Origin: Tolypeutes matacus
Taxonomy: Eukaryota > Chordata > Mammalia > Cingulata > Chlamyphoridae
Assembly (NCBI GenBank): GCA_026826555.1
Contig: JAKSZT010054215.1
Coordinates: forward strand, 20,242,187 to 20,306,186
DNA length: 64,000 bases
Reading direction: 5' to 3'
Numbering within the stretch: the stretch's first letter is position 1; each line of letters opens with the position of its first letter. The translations under genes and the position numbers were made by a program. Shown here one piece after another: positions 13,348-25,917 of this stretch. The notes beneath the pieces were generated by a model. The model did not search any database. It was not told the origin of the DNA and saw only the letters and a list, made by a program, of their open reading frames with translations.

Positions 13348-15108
13348 AAAAATGCAGCTCCTGATCTCGTTTTTTAAAATCTCTGATATATCTGGTGGTG
13401 CATGCCTAGGCATCGGTGGAGGCAGTTATGCCAGGGAAACCCCAAGTAAATCTTAGGAATTTACCCTTGCATGGGAGCAAGGCTTTGCATTTTTGTCTAC
13501 TAGCTCAACCTATCAAAGTCCTATCTAGTCCTCTAGTTCTGCAGGCATTGTTTTTAAATTCTTTTCTAGAATCTAACAACTAACAATTAGCAAACAGTGT
13601 AATGAAGATATTTCTGCTATCTTCACTTTCCTGGTTTAGTTTTCCTTTTGAAGAATCACACACACACCTGCCTGGTGGGATGTATTTCTGGCTGTACCAA
13701 TTCTATTTATAATTTTTTATGTGTGTTAATACTCAGGGGCACCCAGGGGAAACCTCCCCAGACTTTTCCTGATTGCCAGATGTTGCCCTCTCCATGTAAC
13801 AACCATCTAATCACCACCTCCCTTTGCCAAGAAATGAGAAAAGCTTTGCATTTGGAAAACCACACTACAACACGTGGAGCATATTAAGAACAGCTGCCTC
13901 CCCGGGATGGATGTGAACTTTCCCCATCTTCGTTTGTTTTTCTTGAAGATAAGAACCACACAGCCATGTTTGTACTTAAGCCTAATAAGTGCCCACGCTT
14001 TTTAACGAGAAGATTTTACTTCGGCTGTCTCGACTTCATTATAGATTATGTCATAAGTCATCTTGGAAAAGGTATGAAATGTACAGCCAGAGTTTATTTT
14101 TACATATAGTTTGGAATATTTCATTATTTATTTTAAATGGTTATTTATGATTGATGGGTGTTTAACATGCAAAATAATGATGTATTCCTAGGAATCCTGG
14201 GGAGGACAGGATGGACTAGAGTTCATCTCTTGAGCAAAGAACTGGGGTCAGTTATGCAATTAAGAAAAAAAAAGGGGAGAAGTTAATTCTTAGCTAAGCA
14301 GGTATTTAAATGAAGCATGTCTAGCCTGAAGCTCACATCTCCTCCTGACAGAATTCCATAGCCTTTTGAAAGCATATCAAATCACTCCATTATCATTTAA
14401 TTTCATAAAATGGCAAATGGCAGGTTACTTCTCACTCCACTGTGCAGACAATCCCAAACCCTTGAAATATTCACAAGGGTCAAAGCGCCCAAGTTCAGTG
14501 TCTCGGATCTGGAAAGAGAGATTGTAAGGGCTGTATCCATTTGTATGAACTTTAAAATGCCATCGAACAGCTCAGAGGCTATACTTTACATGCACCGTTT
14601 AAATAGAAACAGGCAAATAGAACCATGTGTTTAAACGTGGTATTAGACTTGAGACCTGTCAAAAACACATGTTTTTCCCTCGAGCCAACTTTCTCATGAA
14701 TCACTCGAGTTTCAAATCATCTAGTGTGCTGCTCTTCCTCTTATAGCTTTCTGTAGGACAGCCTCAAGTAATACAGTAAGTTATAACTGTAAAATTTTAA
14801 TGACTACTCCATTAAATCAGTTTTCTTTTTGATTGTTAGGAACTTGGACTTTTCTAAAAGTCGTGGAGAACCAGGCAAAGTTTGTTTTACGGATTGTAAA
14901 GGTAGATCCTCTACCATTGTTGCAAATAATAGTAATCAGAAGTTTATACTCCCAAGGGCTTCTCTTTCATGTAAAATTATAATTTAGTTGGAGATGTTGG
15001 AAAATTATGTCTGGGAAAGTTCTGGGCATTGCCACACATCATTCATATCAATGAATTATGTATATATATTTCCTTCTAACATAAAATATGCTGAAGAAAG
15101 GTTTAAAG

Positions 15109-15302
15109 CAGGGGTGCTTAACCTTTTTCTCTTCCATGGACCCCTTTGCCGGTCAGGTGAAAACCACGGACCCCTTACTAAGTGCACACTATACTGTGTA
15201 TTATTTAATAACTATATCACACCTGCACCAACATGTGCCCACAAGAATAATGTTTTTTTGAATTTCAATTCAAGCTCATGGACCCCTTGTTAGGAACACC
15301 TG
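15109..15302. mobile_element. Short non-autonomous hAT-like DNA transposon with 8-base TSD
   Basis: The element begins CAGGGGTGCTTAACC and ends GTTAGGAACACCTG, imperfect inverted termini starting with the CAGG hallmark of hAT/Charlie elements. It is flanked by a perfect 8-base duplication GTTTAAAG (15101-15108 and 15303-15310), the hAT target size. It is 194 bases long with no coding capacity. A second copy of the same family lies at 20985-21175. Confidence 0.88.
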
Positions 15303-15369
15303 GTTTAAAGTAATGTATATTGGAAAGACAAGTATCTGCAAATGTCTCCTTTGCAATAAAAAAAAAAAA

Positions 15370-15455
15370 AAACCTAGCAAAGTGGGTGCAGCTCAGTGGT
15401 TGAACACTTGGTTTGCATGTACGAGGTCTGGGGTTCAATCCCCGGTACCTCATAA
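15370..15455 (+). mobile_element. tRNA-derived SINE, short subtype
   Basis: The head GTGGGTGCAGCTCAGTGGTT (A box) and GGGGTTCAATCCCCGGTACC (B box) are followed by CTCATAAAAAA. It is the sense counterpart of the monomers in the 44.4 kb dimer. Its TSD is obscured by the flanking A and T tracts. Confidence 0.8.
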
Positions 15456-16639
15456 AAAATTTTTTTTTTTTATTTTAAAACTTAGCTATTTCACTCCAAT
15501 CTGTTTGGAGAGCGTCCACAGTGCCACTGTTTTCATAATGGAAGTCCACTTTTAATGCCTTTGAAGTAAGATTTCCACTGCAGCTGTGCTCCATGGGAGA
15601 AATATCGCAGGGAAGAATGAAGAAGCGCTGATATACCCAGTTAGGCTTCAGAATTTCTCTTACCAGATGTGACTCTCATACATTGTTATAATTTTAATGA
15701 ATTTTATCTAAAATTTATAAATTATGGATGTAATAATTTTAAAATAAATTTTAGGAAGATATTGCTTAAGTTTCTCCTATGAATGGTAATCCAGCTCTCG
15801 TAGATCAGTTCACAAAAATTGATTTAACCAGTAATTTCAGATTATACTAATTTTCAAAAGTAGCAAGTAATGCTGTTGAATTGAGTTTTTTTATTAAAAT
15901 GTGATGGCAAACAAAATCAAGTGTATCAGAATTCTTCTTAAACCAAAACTAACCTGGTTGGGAGTCCTGTCCCATTTGATGAAGGCAGGAACTTTAGGAC
16001 ATAAATATTAATTTTCCACATGTGTGGTTTGTGCCCCTTTAGCCACTACAAAAGGTGGCACGGCAGACTGGTGAGATAGGCTGCATTTGGTGCAGTTCCC
16101 AGTTGGTGGACTGAATTCAACTTACTCCCTTTCTTTTGCGTCTAGAAATTGTATCTACCTGCGATTGAGTGAGGGTGACACTGTGATAGAAATAACTTTG
16201 AATCTGATTTCTTATATCATTACAAAGGGTAGAAAAGAAAAAAAAGAGGTAGCTTAGCCATAATAATCTCAACTAAAAATACCTTGGGGTATAGTCTTGA
16301 GTTTTGCAGATCGCTGGGTCCTGAATTCTGGTCACTTCTTGGCCTCTGACACACTGATGTTGGAAGTGGTAAAGGAGGAGAAGGGAAGGGAATAAGTAGT
16401 GGAGGCAGGAGAGAAAGGGGCATTGTTTGCCCCAGGAAAAATGTTAATGCTGTATGATTTCATATGAAAAATAGGTACTTGTAACCATATAGGTCCACTG
16501 ACCCCCTTTGTCATTGTTTATTCTACACTTAACATATTCATTGCTTCTCCATACATTATAAACCCCATAAGAAAATGTTAGAATTTTTGCTTTAAACCAT
16601 CATATATATTTTTTAAATTAAGAGTGAAAAAAAAATAGT

Positions 16640-17640
16640 CTTTTTTATTTGCCCAGATATTTAACACTTACAACATTCTTCATTTCTTCCTGAAGATTCA
16701 AGTTTTCCTCTGGTGTCATTTCCCTTTAAAAGGGCAGGTCTGCTGGTGATGAATTCTCTAGGTTTTCTTTTATTTGAAAATGCCTTTATTTCACCCTCGT
16801 TCTTGAAGGATTTTTCATTGAGTTGATAGGTTGGTTGGTTTTCTTGTCCCTTAAAATATGTTATACCACTGTCTCCTGGCCACCATACTTTTTAATGAGA
16901 AGCCCATGGCATTGAAATCATCCTTGCCCTGTATATAAGGTGTCCTTTTTTTCTGCTTTTTCTCTTTCTTTTTAGTTTTCAGCAGTGTGGCTGTGATGGC
17001 TCTAGGCATTTGTGTGTGTGTATTTAATCTGTTTAAGGTTCACGCAAGTTCTTCAATCTATAAATTTGCCTTTCACTAAATTTGGAGTGTTTTCAGTCAT
17101 TATTTTTTCTGCTCTATTCTCTCTCCTCTCCTAGAACTCCAAATTGTATATATTAGACCTTTTCATATTGTCCCACAAGTCCCTGAAGTTTGGATCATTT
17201 TTTAAATATTTTTTTTCCCTCTTCTTCATATTAAATAATTTTGATTCACATATATTCAAATTCACTAATTCTTTCCTCCATCGTCTCTCCTTTCTGCAAT
17301 TAAATTCATCCAATAAGGGTTATTTTTAATATATATATTTCCATTCTTGAATTTCCATTTTGTTCTTGTAATAGTTTCTATTTCTCTGCTGAGATTTCCT
17401 ACCTTTTCAAACATTACAAGTGTATTTTCCTTTATGACTGAGCATAGTTATGAGAGATGCTTTCAAAGTTTGTGTCTGATAATTCCAACACCTGTGTTAG
17501 CTTGGAGTTCACACTATTGATTGCCTTTTACCTTGAGGATGGGTCAAGGCAATCTTGTAGAGACCCTGGATTCTGTTAGATTTATCCAAAAAGGTGATAA
17601 TTTTCTTTTCACAGGCAATTAGACTAGAAGTGAAAACTCT
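16640..17640 (-). mobile_element. L1M-like LINE 3' fragment
   Basis: T-rich + strand blocks such as TTTCACCCTCGTTCTTGAAG, TTTTCAGCAGTGTGGCTGTG, CATATTGTCCCACAAGTCCC and CTATTTCTCTGCTGAGAT are typical of old mammalian L1 3' regions read antisense. The same family appears at 47.0-47.6 kb. It is fragmented with no open frame of LINE length. Confidence 0.65.
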
Positions 17641-18343
17641 GACCTTCAGTAGGTGGCAACTCAAGTCTCATTTGGCCCCTTTTGTCTTTGGCTGGGATGT
17701 CCTGGGGCTGCTCCTGGCATGCATGGTTTGGGGGTTAGCCAGAGACTTGAGCAGAGGACATACACGGAATGTGAGGCTCTCCTGTAGCACTTTTTTCCAG
17801 GATTTCCCCCTCAGTTTCTTATGGCTCCAGTTGTCCAGGTTCTATCATCTGTTTGAATTTAGATAATTTAGGTACCTTTCAGTACCATATGTGGTACAGG
17901 TATAAGAAGAACACTCTAATGGGAATCTAGATGCTTGGGTTCCAGTCCTAGTCTTGATAATAATTAGCTACCTATAAGACGTCGGCAAGTCACGATAATT
18001 AGGTACCTATAAGACATCAGCATGCCATGGCCTGAATGAGGGGCCTGGCCGGGCTCAAAGTTCCTGTTCAGTGCTTGCATTCTCTGGGCCTTTAATTATT
18101 TGATATAAATATCTTGAAGTCTCCGAGTTAATTGATTCGCTTTATTGGTTTCAAAGGGTTAATTTCACAAATTTTATGTTGGAAAGGACAGCCTGGTATT
18201 GGAAGATGTGGCCATGTGGTATTGATATCTTTCCTTTAATTCTCAGGTTGCTTTCAAAATACTTCACAGCTACTTTGCTTTGTACCTCTGTTTTCCCTGG
18301 ACACAAGTTATTTCTTTCAAAAACAATAACTGAATGGAATTAG

Positions 18344-18457
<114 letters not shown>

Positions 18458-18929
18458 TAATATAGAAGATCACATCTTCTCACTTTATTCACCACTAATC
18501 ATTAGAAATCTATCAAGTTCAGATGTATATAGAATGTATGTATGTTATCTGTGTTTGAGTATCTGTGTGTGCATGTATGAGTTTGTAATTTCTACTTTTT
18601 GTCATTAAATTCCTCTCCTGATTTGGCTAGATGTAGCATACTCTAAATCATCCCACAGCATAAATACATACATTAACTATTTCAGGTCTTATATTTCAGG
18701 TGTTATGCTTCAAGGTTGTGGTTCCCTAATTATGCTTCGTAGACAATTAGAGCACAGCCCTCCTCCCCGACCTCTCTACCTGCTTTACATGTCCTCAACT
18801 CTAAGTCCCTTTTCATGACCATAAGCAAACCCTAAATGAATGCCCAGCCCAGCACTAGATATATAGAGAGATGAAAGACAAACCCAGCACTTAGGGCACA
18901 TCCAGTCAAATTAGGGAGACAGGACATGA

Positions 18930-19135
18930 CAGTGTCAATCAGATAGACCTGGCTTTTAATCATGCTTCCACCTCCTATTAGCTACAACCTTGGGCAAGTT
19001 ACTCTCTAAACCTTAGTTTTCTCAGGAAAGTATTAGTACTTGATTCATACGGTTATTTTAAGAATATTTCTGCAAGTACTTGGGACGGAGGCTAGCTCTT
19101 ACTGAGGCCTCAGTCAAGAATGGTTGCTGTTACTG
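18930..19135 (+). repeat. MIR SINE
   Basis: TAGACCTGGCTTTTAATCAT, TTGGGCAAGTTACTCTCTAA and CCTTAGTTTTCTCAGGAAAG follow the sense MIR layout. Confidence 0.7.
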
Positions 19136-20084
19136 CCACTTCTGTTGTCATTAAAAATAACTGCAAGCTGTGCAGCGGAGACATTTGATGCAGCAGGTGT
19201 TCAGAGGAGTCCATAGCAGGGAGGATCAGGGCAGTCAGGAAGGATGGAAGACTTGAGCAAGGTTATCAAGGAGGGCTGCCCAGGATGGAGACAAGTAGGA
19301 AAGAGAGTGCTGCAAAGGAGTCCACGCAAAGCACTGACTCAGAAGAGACTGAAGAGCTGTTTGAAGAGCATGAGATGAGTTTGCCCTGGGCTGATGTGAA
19401 ATCATTTTCTTCACTGTTGACGAGGAAGCCAGGTCTCTACAGAGGAGCCAGAGCCCAACCAAGCTGGTTCATGCTTCATTATCTCATAGAGTGCATCATT
19501 GTTTTTATCAGTTAGAAAGAAATGATTCCACATGGTTCACTGCTCTCTTCAGTGAGAAGGATGGAAGAACTCATGAAACCATAGCTGAGATCTTTGCAAA
19601 AAGTGCTAAAGGAAGGTTGGATAGGAAATCACTTCAATTGTGATGCTTTATGTGGTCTTGAGTCTAAGATTAGATTTCTTCCTGCCAGGTGATTCTTATG
19701 GTTAAAGCATGGTAGAAAAAAACACAAAAGTCAAAACAATTGCATTCCTTACAGACCAGCTTCTCTTGGTTGCCAGCTGAGTCCTCTATATTTACAGTTT
19801 GGCAGATACTGAAAGAAAATTAGGTTTGGGCCAGTCAATTTAAGATCACAACTAAAGTCCTTGTCCAACCTAATTAAAAACACATTACATGGATACCACA
19901 TCCTTAGAGTTTCTTTCAATGTTATGTATTGTGGTTTCAAACATCTAGACCTAAGCCCAGTCTCCTTCACCCTAGTGTGAGATCATAGCACCTATGATTA
20001 ATGTAAGCTAGAATTATTTCCAAGAAAACATGGTCTCAGGTGCTGAAAATTGTCTTGTCATAACTAACTCTCCGCTCTGTTGCC

Positions 20085-20500
20085 TTTTTTGGTAACTTTT
20101 TATTTTTAAATAATTTCAAGGTCATAAGATAATTGAAAAAATAATATGAACCCCATTGGAAAATTCTAACATCCCCCCCCCCCCCACGATACTCAGATCT
20201 ACCAATTTTATATTTTGCCACCTTTGCCCTTTCTTTCTCTTTCTTTCTTTCTTTCCTTCCTCCTCCTTTTTTTTTCTATTTTATGAACACTTGAGAGTAG
20301 ATTGCATACTTCACATTCCTTGAACACATTCTTCCATGTGTATTTCATATGAACAAGGATATCCACTTATGTAATCACCTTAAATCCAATTATCAAGTTC
20401 AAGAAATTTAACATTGATATACACCTTACATTCTGTATATCAATTTTTTCATATGTCACAATAATGTCCTTTTGAGCCTTTTCCTCTCCATCCTTAAGTC
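20085..20500 (-). mobile_element. L1M-like LINE 3' end
   Basis: TTATTTTTAAATAATTTCAA, TATATTTTGCCACCTTTGC, TATGAACACTTGAGAGTAG and AAGAAATTTAACATTGATA followed by AATAATGTCCTTTTGAGC are hallmark blocks of an old L1 3' end in antisense. It includes a C13 run and a CT-rich microsatellite. Confidence 0.65.
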
Positions 20501-20544
20501 CCATTCAGTATCCTTATTGCATTTGTCATTATCTCTTTATCTTT

Positions 20545-20835
20545 CTTTTTTTAAATTTGTGAATATATATATACAACAAAACTCTTCCCATCTCAACCCC
20601 TCCCAAGCATACCATTAAGTGGGATTTTCACATTCACAGTGTTGCAGTACCCTCATCACCATCCATTACTAGAACTTTTCCTTCACCTCAAATGGAAACT
20701 CTACACACATTTTGCCTTAACTCTCTATTGCCGGGTCCTCCCTCTCTTATACTATACTTTCTGTCCCTCTGGATTTGCATATTCTTTGTTATTTTCTTTG
20801 TGGTTACTATGGGGCTTAGATTTAACATCTACATG
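20545..20835 (-). mobile_element. Second L1 3'-UTR-like fragment
   Basis: CACATTCACAGTGTTGCAGT, CCTCATCACCATCCATTAC and TTCACCTCAAATGGAAAC resemble another L1 3' UTR type in antisense. Its boundary with the previous fragment is unclear. Confidence 0.45.
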
Positions 20836-20874
20836 AGAAAGTAAAAAGTGGTATTACAAATAAAAAATGCAACA

Positions 20875-21337
20875 GTTCAGGCTTGTGGCAGCATCCCTCC
20901 CTCTTCACAGGGCCATCTTCCCTCAGTGCCTGTGTATGTGTCCAAATTTCCCTCTTCTCATAAGGACACCACACATTGGTTTAGCAGGGGTTCTTAACCT
21001 TTTTTATTCCATGAACTCCTTTGCCAGTCAGCTGAAAACCACAGACTCCTTACTAAGTCCACACTACACTATGTATTATTTAATAAATATATCACACCCA
21101 CATCAACACATCCCCACAAGAATAATGTTTTTTTGAATTTCATTTCAAGCTCAAGGATCTCTTGTTAAGAACCCCTAGATTAGAGCCTACCCTGATACAA
21201 TATGACCTCATCTTAACTTCATTGTATCAGCAAAGACCCTATTTCCAAATAAGGCCCTATTCACAGGTAGTGGGGATTAGGACTTGAACATATCTTTTGG
21301 GGGGAGATATAGTTCAACCCAGTACAAGAACCACCAG
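20875..21337 (-). mobile_element. LTR of the MaLR/MLT1 type, interrupted by a hAT element
   Basis: The left part includes GTGTCCAAATTTCCCTCTTC and CATAAGGACACC. The right part includes CAATATGACCTCATCTTAAC, GCAAAGACCCTATTTCCAAA and TTAGGACTTGAACATA, ending near GTTCAACCCAGTACA. Together they read as one antisense LTR of an ancient ERVL-MaLR-type retrotransposon, split by the insertion at 20985-21175. The family name is from memory. Confidence 0.6.
20985..21175. mobile_element. Short hAT-like DNA transposon nested in an LTR
   Basis: It starts CAGGGGTTCTTAACC and ends TTGTTAAGAACCCC. It aligns along its length with the 194-base element at 15109-15302. The TSD is decayed: TGGTTTAG on the left, TAGATTAG on the right. 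Removing the element rejoins an MLT1-like LTR. Confidence 0.8.
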
Positions 21338-23106
21338 TTATTTAACAGAGAGAATTTACTGTAAAGAATTGCTAATGAGAAACTAGAACTGAAAAGGCAA
21401 AAAGAAAACACTAAGTATCCTGGGGAGAACAACTACAGGAAGTAGCTACCACCTTTAGGCTGGGGGAACAAAGGGGAAATATTGGAATGATTAAAACTTA
21501 GAAGCTCAGAGAAGAAGCCTATGGGGCTGGGACCCAGACGACTGAGGAGAAAGCAGTGGCTTCTGGTGCTGATGTCTCTGAACTTGGGAGCCTTTGAGGA
21601 GGAGACACCAGATTGCCAGTGCTGGTCTCTCTAAAAGGGGGTGAAATGAGACTGCTTCTGCCAAGTGCTGGGAAAACTGCAAGCTGGACTTTGCTCCTTC
21701 TGATAGAATAGACTCCTGTTAGCAGGTGAAGTGGGAGGCTGAGATGAGGCTGGCATGAACAGGAAGCAGCCACAGGAAGGGGCACATCCCTTCTTCTTCT
21801 CCCAGTCTCCTGGCTTCCCCCACCGCCCCCTATTGGCAGTACCTAGCCAGCTGGCCAAGCAGAAGTGTGGCAACAGAGTGCCAATCATAAAGTAGCTCAT
21901 GAAAGGGTGGGTTTGAAGCTAAGGGATGAAGCTCAATAACTGGCAACCAAAAATATACAAGATAACTATATTATCTCCAGGGAAAACGATAAGGTCTTCA
22001 ATAAAGGATATGTAATTAGAGTATACTTCCAGATTCAGCAAGGAATGACTTTTACGTTGTCATTATAGGGCAAACGCCAACACTTCAACATAACTACTAT
22101 GGTAAGATGGAATAGGAGGTATGGGCATGTTGGGGGAACAGTGAAAACACCAAATTCTGTGATCCATGGGTGGATCCATGGGTGGAAACCCATAGAAAGT
22201 ACTTGAAATAAAAATAAAAGAAAGGGCCATGTAAGTTGGCCCTTTAGAGGCATGAAGGTAAGAAATATAAAATGAATCAGCTGAAAGAAGTGAACATGGT
22301 TAACTCAGGGGAGCAGGAATGACGGGGGTCAGGGAGCGGAGGCTTTTTGAACCCAGCCTTGTCGGGCTCCACAGTCAGCACAAGCACCATTGACAGCCCC
22401 TCTGCCCTCGTCCTTCTCTCTCTGGCAGCTGCTAAATGATGGCTGCAGCTGGCAGCACAGGCCATCTCCTGGCCGGTCACTCTGGGACTGTGTTCTTGAG
22501 CCAAGAGAGAAGGGAACTTTGGTTGCCTAGAGGTGATCCTCCATTGAGGAAAACACGTTTACCAAGAACGGTTTGTAGGCGTGGGCAGAATGCCACCCAG
22601 GCAGAGCAGGCCTGGCATGACAGTCGTGGGGAGGAATATTAAGCAAGAGCAGCTTAGCAGGTCATGGTGAGAATGGCACGATCCTTGTCACGCCAACCCT
22701 ACCCATGCCAGGGGCTGACAGCCCACCCACTCGACCTCCACACGCAGCAGAGCAAAACCAGGCTCCTCGGTGTCCAAGGGTAGTTTATCTGTTGGCTCCT
22801 GGAGAAGATAGCATGGTGATGAATGAGATACTGATCTACTCTGCATGTAGATGTTCAGCCTCAGCTCCTGATTTCGAGCCAAAGTCCCTTCAAAGGTCCA
22901 TTAAATATTAGTTTATGAGGACTTAGCAGAGGAGACACCTGATTCTTTATGAGTGATAGAGTCTCCACCCCACCTCATACAAGGCACCAGCCTACATGTG
23001 GAACGAGATCGCCAGCCATTTGAACTTAACACAATCCCTTCTCAGTATGCAGAACTAGCCCTGCCCCCAAAAGACACTCCCATGCACGCAGGCATCAGCT
23101 CTCAAA

Positions 23107-23137
23107 CACACACACACACACACACATACACACACAC
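23107..23137. repeat. (CA)n microsatellite
   Basis: A run of CA dinucleotides with one CATA interruption. It lies in intron 3, about 480 bases upstream of exon 4. Confidence 0.95.
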
Positions 23138-23616
23138 CTCCATTCCCAAACCTTCCTCATACTCCTCTGAGCCGACCTGACTTCCAGTCCTGGCTTCTAC
23201 ATTATGACACCACGTCCATCAGAAAAGCCAACTGTTCCTTAGTACTCAGCTGGAAGAATTTCCAGCTTTAGAGCAGTGGGTACAAAAGGCAAAAGCCCCT
23301 GGCCATCTAAGGCATCTTTGTTCTCTAGATGAGCGACAAAGACCAGTGGACAATGAGGTGACCTAGGGGGCTAATCTCAAGTGATGTTTGGTTTTAACCA
23401 CTAAACTGCTCTGGATTAAGTTGCCTGTTGCAGTATCTTGGGAGGCACCCCAAAATCTAGATGAGTTAATGCCTTTGGAAATGTAGCCATTCAAACTCAC
23501 CCTTCCCCCTGAGCAGAATCCAACCCAGGAAGTCTGTTCCAGACCAGGACCCCATCATCCTGCCACCACCTCCTGGACAACCATGGTTGACATGAGCTCA
23601 CACTTCTCTTTTTCAG

Positions 23617-23751
23617 ATTATGATGTTTGTGCCGACGCGCCCTGTGAACAGCAGTGCACAGACAACTTCGGCCGAGTGCTCTGTACTTGTTATCCCGGAT
23701 ACCGGTATGACCGGGAGAGACACCGGAAGCGGGAGAAGCCCTACTGCCTTG
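23617..23751 (+). CDS. CCBE1: CCBE1 coding exon (probably exon 4), EGF-like domain
   Basis: This 135-base exon lies between acceptor TTTTTCAG and donor GTGCGT (23752). It enters with AT completing GAT (Asp) and leaves with G. The 45-residue segment starts [14 protein letters not shown] and holds six cysteines in EGF order: VC, PC, QC, LC, TC, YC. The basic run RERHRKREK sits before the last cysteine. In CCBE1 this N-terminal EGF region contributes to matrix binding and to promotion of VEGF-C processing by ADAMTS3 (family knowledge). Relative to the human sequence I recall, one residue differs (CADAPC versus CAEAPC). The exon is in phase with both neighbours. Confidence 0.97.
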
Positions 23752-25917
23752 GTGCGTTGCAGTGTGTGAAGGATGAGCCTTGTTCAGCTGAGTCTGTCCT
23801 TTGTTGGACATTGTTCATCAGTGGGAGCAGCTCCCAGGAGCTGCTTTGACCTTTGGTTCCTCCTCTCAAGTCCTGATGTTTGTTGGATAGAGTTGTGTTT
23901 GGTGTTATCGTAGGGATCGTTGCCTTCATCCTGATTATTAAAACAATGTCCAAGGAAGTCTTCAAAGAGTTGGTACCAGTCGGCTCCCAAATGGCCATGA
24001 GATAATAAGAGTGGGAGGAGAACATCATCGCTTCTAAACTAAATTCAAACAGAATATAAACAGTCAGAAAAGTAAAAATGTAGAAAGAAGGAAATAAGCA
24101 TTCTCTCCCAAGAAGACTTGGAAAAGAGACTGGGAAAGAGGAAGTGGCCATGTAGCAAATAAGTCGGAAGCGAGTCCAAGAGAGCAGAAGCCGCCACCCG
24201 GGCTCAGACAAGCAAAGCTGGTGTCCTCAGCACCACCAGCCTGTTCCCTCTCCACTCACGACTTAGCTTTCCCAACCATGGACTCTTGGACTTTCTGAGG
24301 CAGGGTTATGGCTATTTGTCCTCTGTGTGTTTCAGAGTTTGATCAGTGCACTGCTCAGAAACATTTAGGATTCCTGCTTTTAAAAATAAGAGATCTCTGG
24401 CCCTTCCAGCCCTAGCGCATCATAGCTCTGAAGGCAGGTCCAGAAATCAGTGTTCTAGGGGTTCCTTTGCACACTGAGGCTGGAGGATGAACTGAGTAGA
24501 CTGACACACAGACCCATGTGTGAAATAAACCTGGGACATGAACTAGCTGCGACTAGCAGCTCCTCCCTCTGCCCCAGCAAGGGCTCCAGAGAGCACCATT
24601 TAAGAGTAGTTCTAGCCGTGAGTCCCCAAGCTTCTCCCCATAGCACCTGGGATGACCCCACACTGAGAAAGAATGGGATGGAGACCACCAAGTGAAGGCG
24701 GTGGGGAACCTGTGGCCTCTCCCACAGGGTCCCAGGCCAAAGGGCTCTTGTTTCCAGTTTGTGGAACCAGCAGAACTTACATTCTACTGAGTTCCATCTA
24801 TTTCCATCTGTCATTTCAACCTCTTCCTCCCACCTCTGGGCAGTTCAGGAAGCTTCACATTTAGGGTTTAGCATGGTGACACCTGAGAAAGGCATCCACC
24901 TGGGAAATTGCAGAGGCGGCTCCAGCTGTGATATCTCTGCTTGCTGCCGGGTGACCACGCTCCCCTTGGTTCACACAGCGACTGTCGGAGGTGGGTCCTT
25001 GGCCGCTTGTCCAGGGAGCGCTGGAAAGTTCAGGCCAGGCTCCGTCTGTCCAGCACATGTAGTCTGGGGCTACATGTCACAGTTCCCATCATCTGCCACC
25101 TGGTGTCTTCAGCCAGGGAACATGAAACAGATCCGCCTCTCTCTCTTCCCTGGTGGGAAACATTTCTGTTTCCACCCCATTCAGCAGGGGAGCAAGCCTG
25201 TGATGTGCCCGGACAACATGAACTTTTAACGGTCAATTGTTTGGTCTCATGGCTCATTTCCACAGCTCATGAGGGGTCTTTTTTGGTCATTGATGAGGCA
25301 GGAATTTCCTGGGGAAACTAACTCCCTTAGAACCATTGTGGCTATTTTCTTTTATCAGAAGTGGCTTTTCCCAGGTACAACCATGTCTCTCAGCTGGGAA
25401 GGAGCCATTCCTTAGTGACCTCGAGTCTCCAGCATGCTGTTTGGAACTTACAGCCATAAAAGGGAACATAAAAACCCTCAGCACACTAGGGCAATTGCAA
25501 AAAATCATTTAATGTTTACTTTTCGAAGTATCTTGCCTCGGTGAGCTCATCTTCTAAGCAGCCCTGTGACGTGTTTGAGGCAGGCTGCGTTTCCATGCGT
25601 TACCACTGCTTTATAGGGGAGAGCTTGAAGCCAGCAGTACCTGTACCAGGTACATGACTTGGAAGGGCAGCAAGTTCCTCAGGTAGGAACCCCATCCCGG
25701 GCCAGTTGTACCCTGAGGGAACACAGCCTGCCGCGCTTCCCTCACGGAAGGCCCGTGTTTCTAGCTAGCTTCCTGCCTTCTGCCAGGCTCCTCTGGGAGA
25801 GGTCTGGCAAAGTGTCCTTTGCAGACACTATCCAGAGGGGCCAAGCCAAGTGGCCCCTGTTGTGTGGGACGTGGATTCTTTGACACTGCCTATTTTCCGC
25901 ATTTGATTCCAACCCAG
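23752..25917 (+). other. CCBE1: CCBE1 intron 4
   Basis: This intron of 2166 bases runs from GTGCGT to AACCCAG. It is mostly unique sequence with few recognisable repeats. Long open frames on both strands (for example 24759-25229 on + and 23741-24211 on -) have no recognisable product and are treated as chance. Confidence 0.88.

Noticed and set aside
15380..15450. Possible tRNA gene (A and B boxes)
   Set aside because: The boxes belong to a SINE with an A/T tail. No complete cloverleaf or anticodon arm is evident. The same applies to the heads at 5.0, 12.9, 30.9, 39.2, 40.0, 44.4-44.6 and 57.7 kb.
23104..23140. CRISPR-like or satellite array
   Set aside because: It is a simple CA microsatellite. 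There are no spaced repeats, and the genome is mammalian.
23741..24211. Minus-strand frame of 156 codons overlapping exon 4
   Set aside because: It overlaps a real + strand exon, and the translation shows no family resemblance.
24759..25229. Plus-strand frame of 156 codons in intron 4
   Set aside because: No recognisable product and no supporting splice or promoter signals. It lies wholly in intron sequence.
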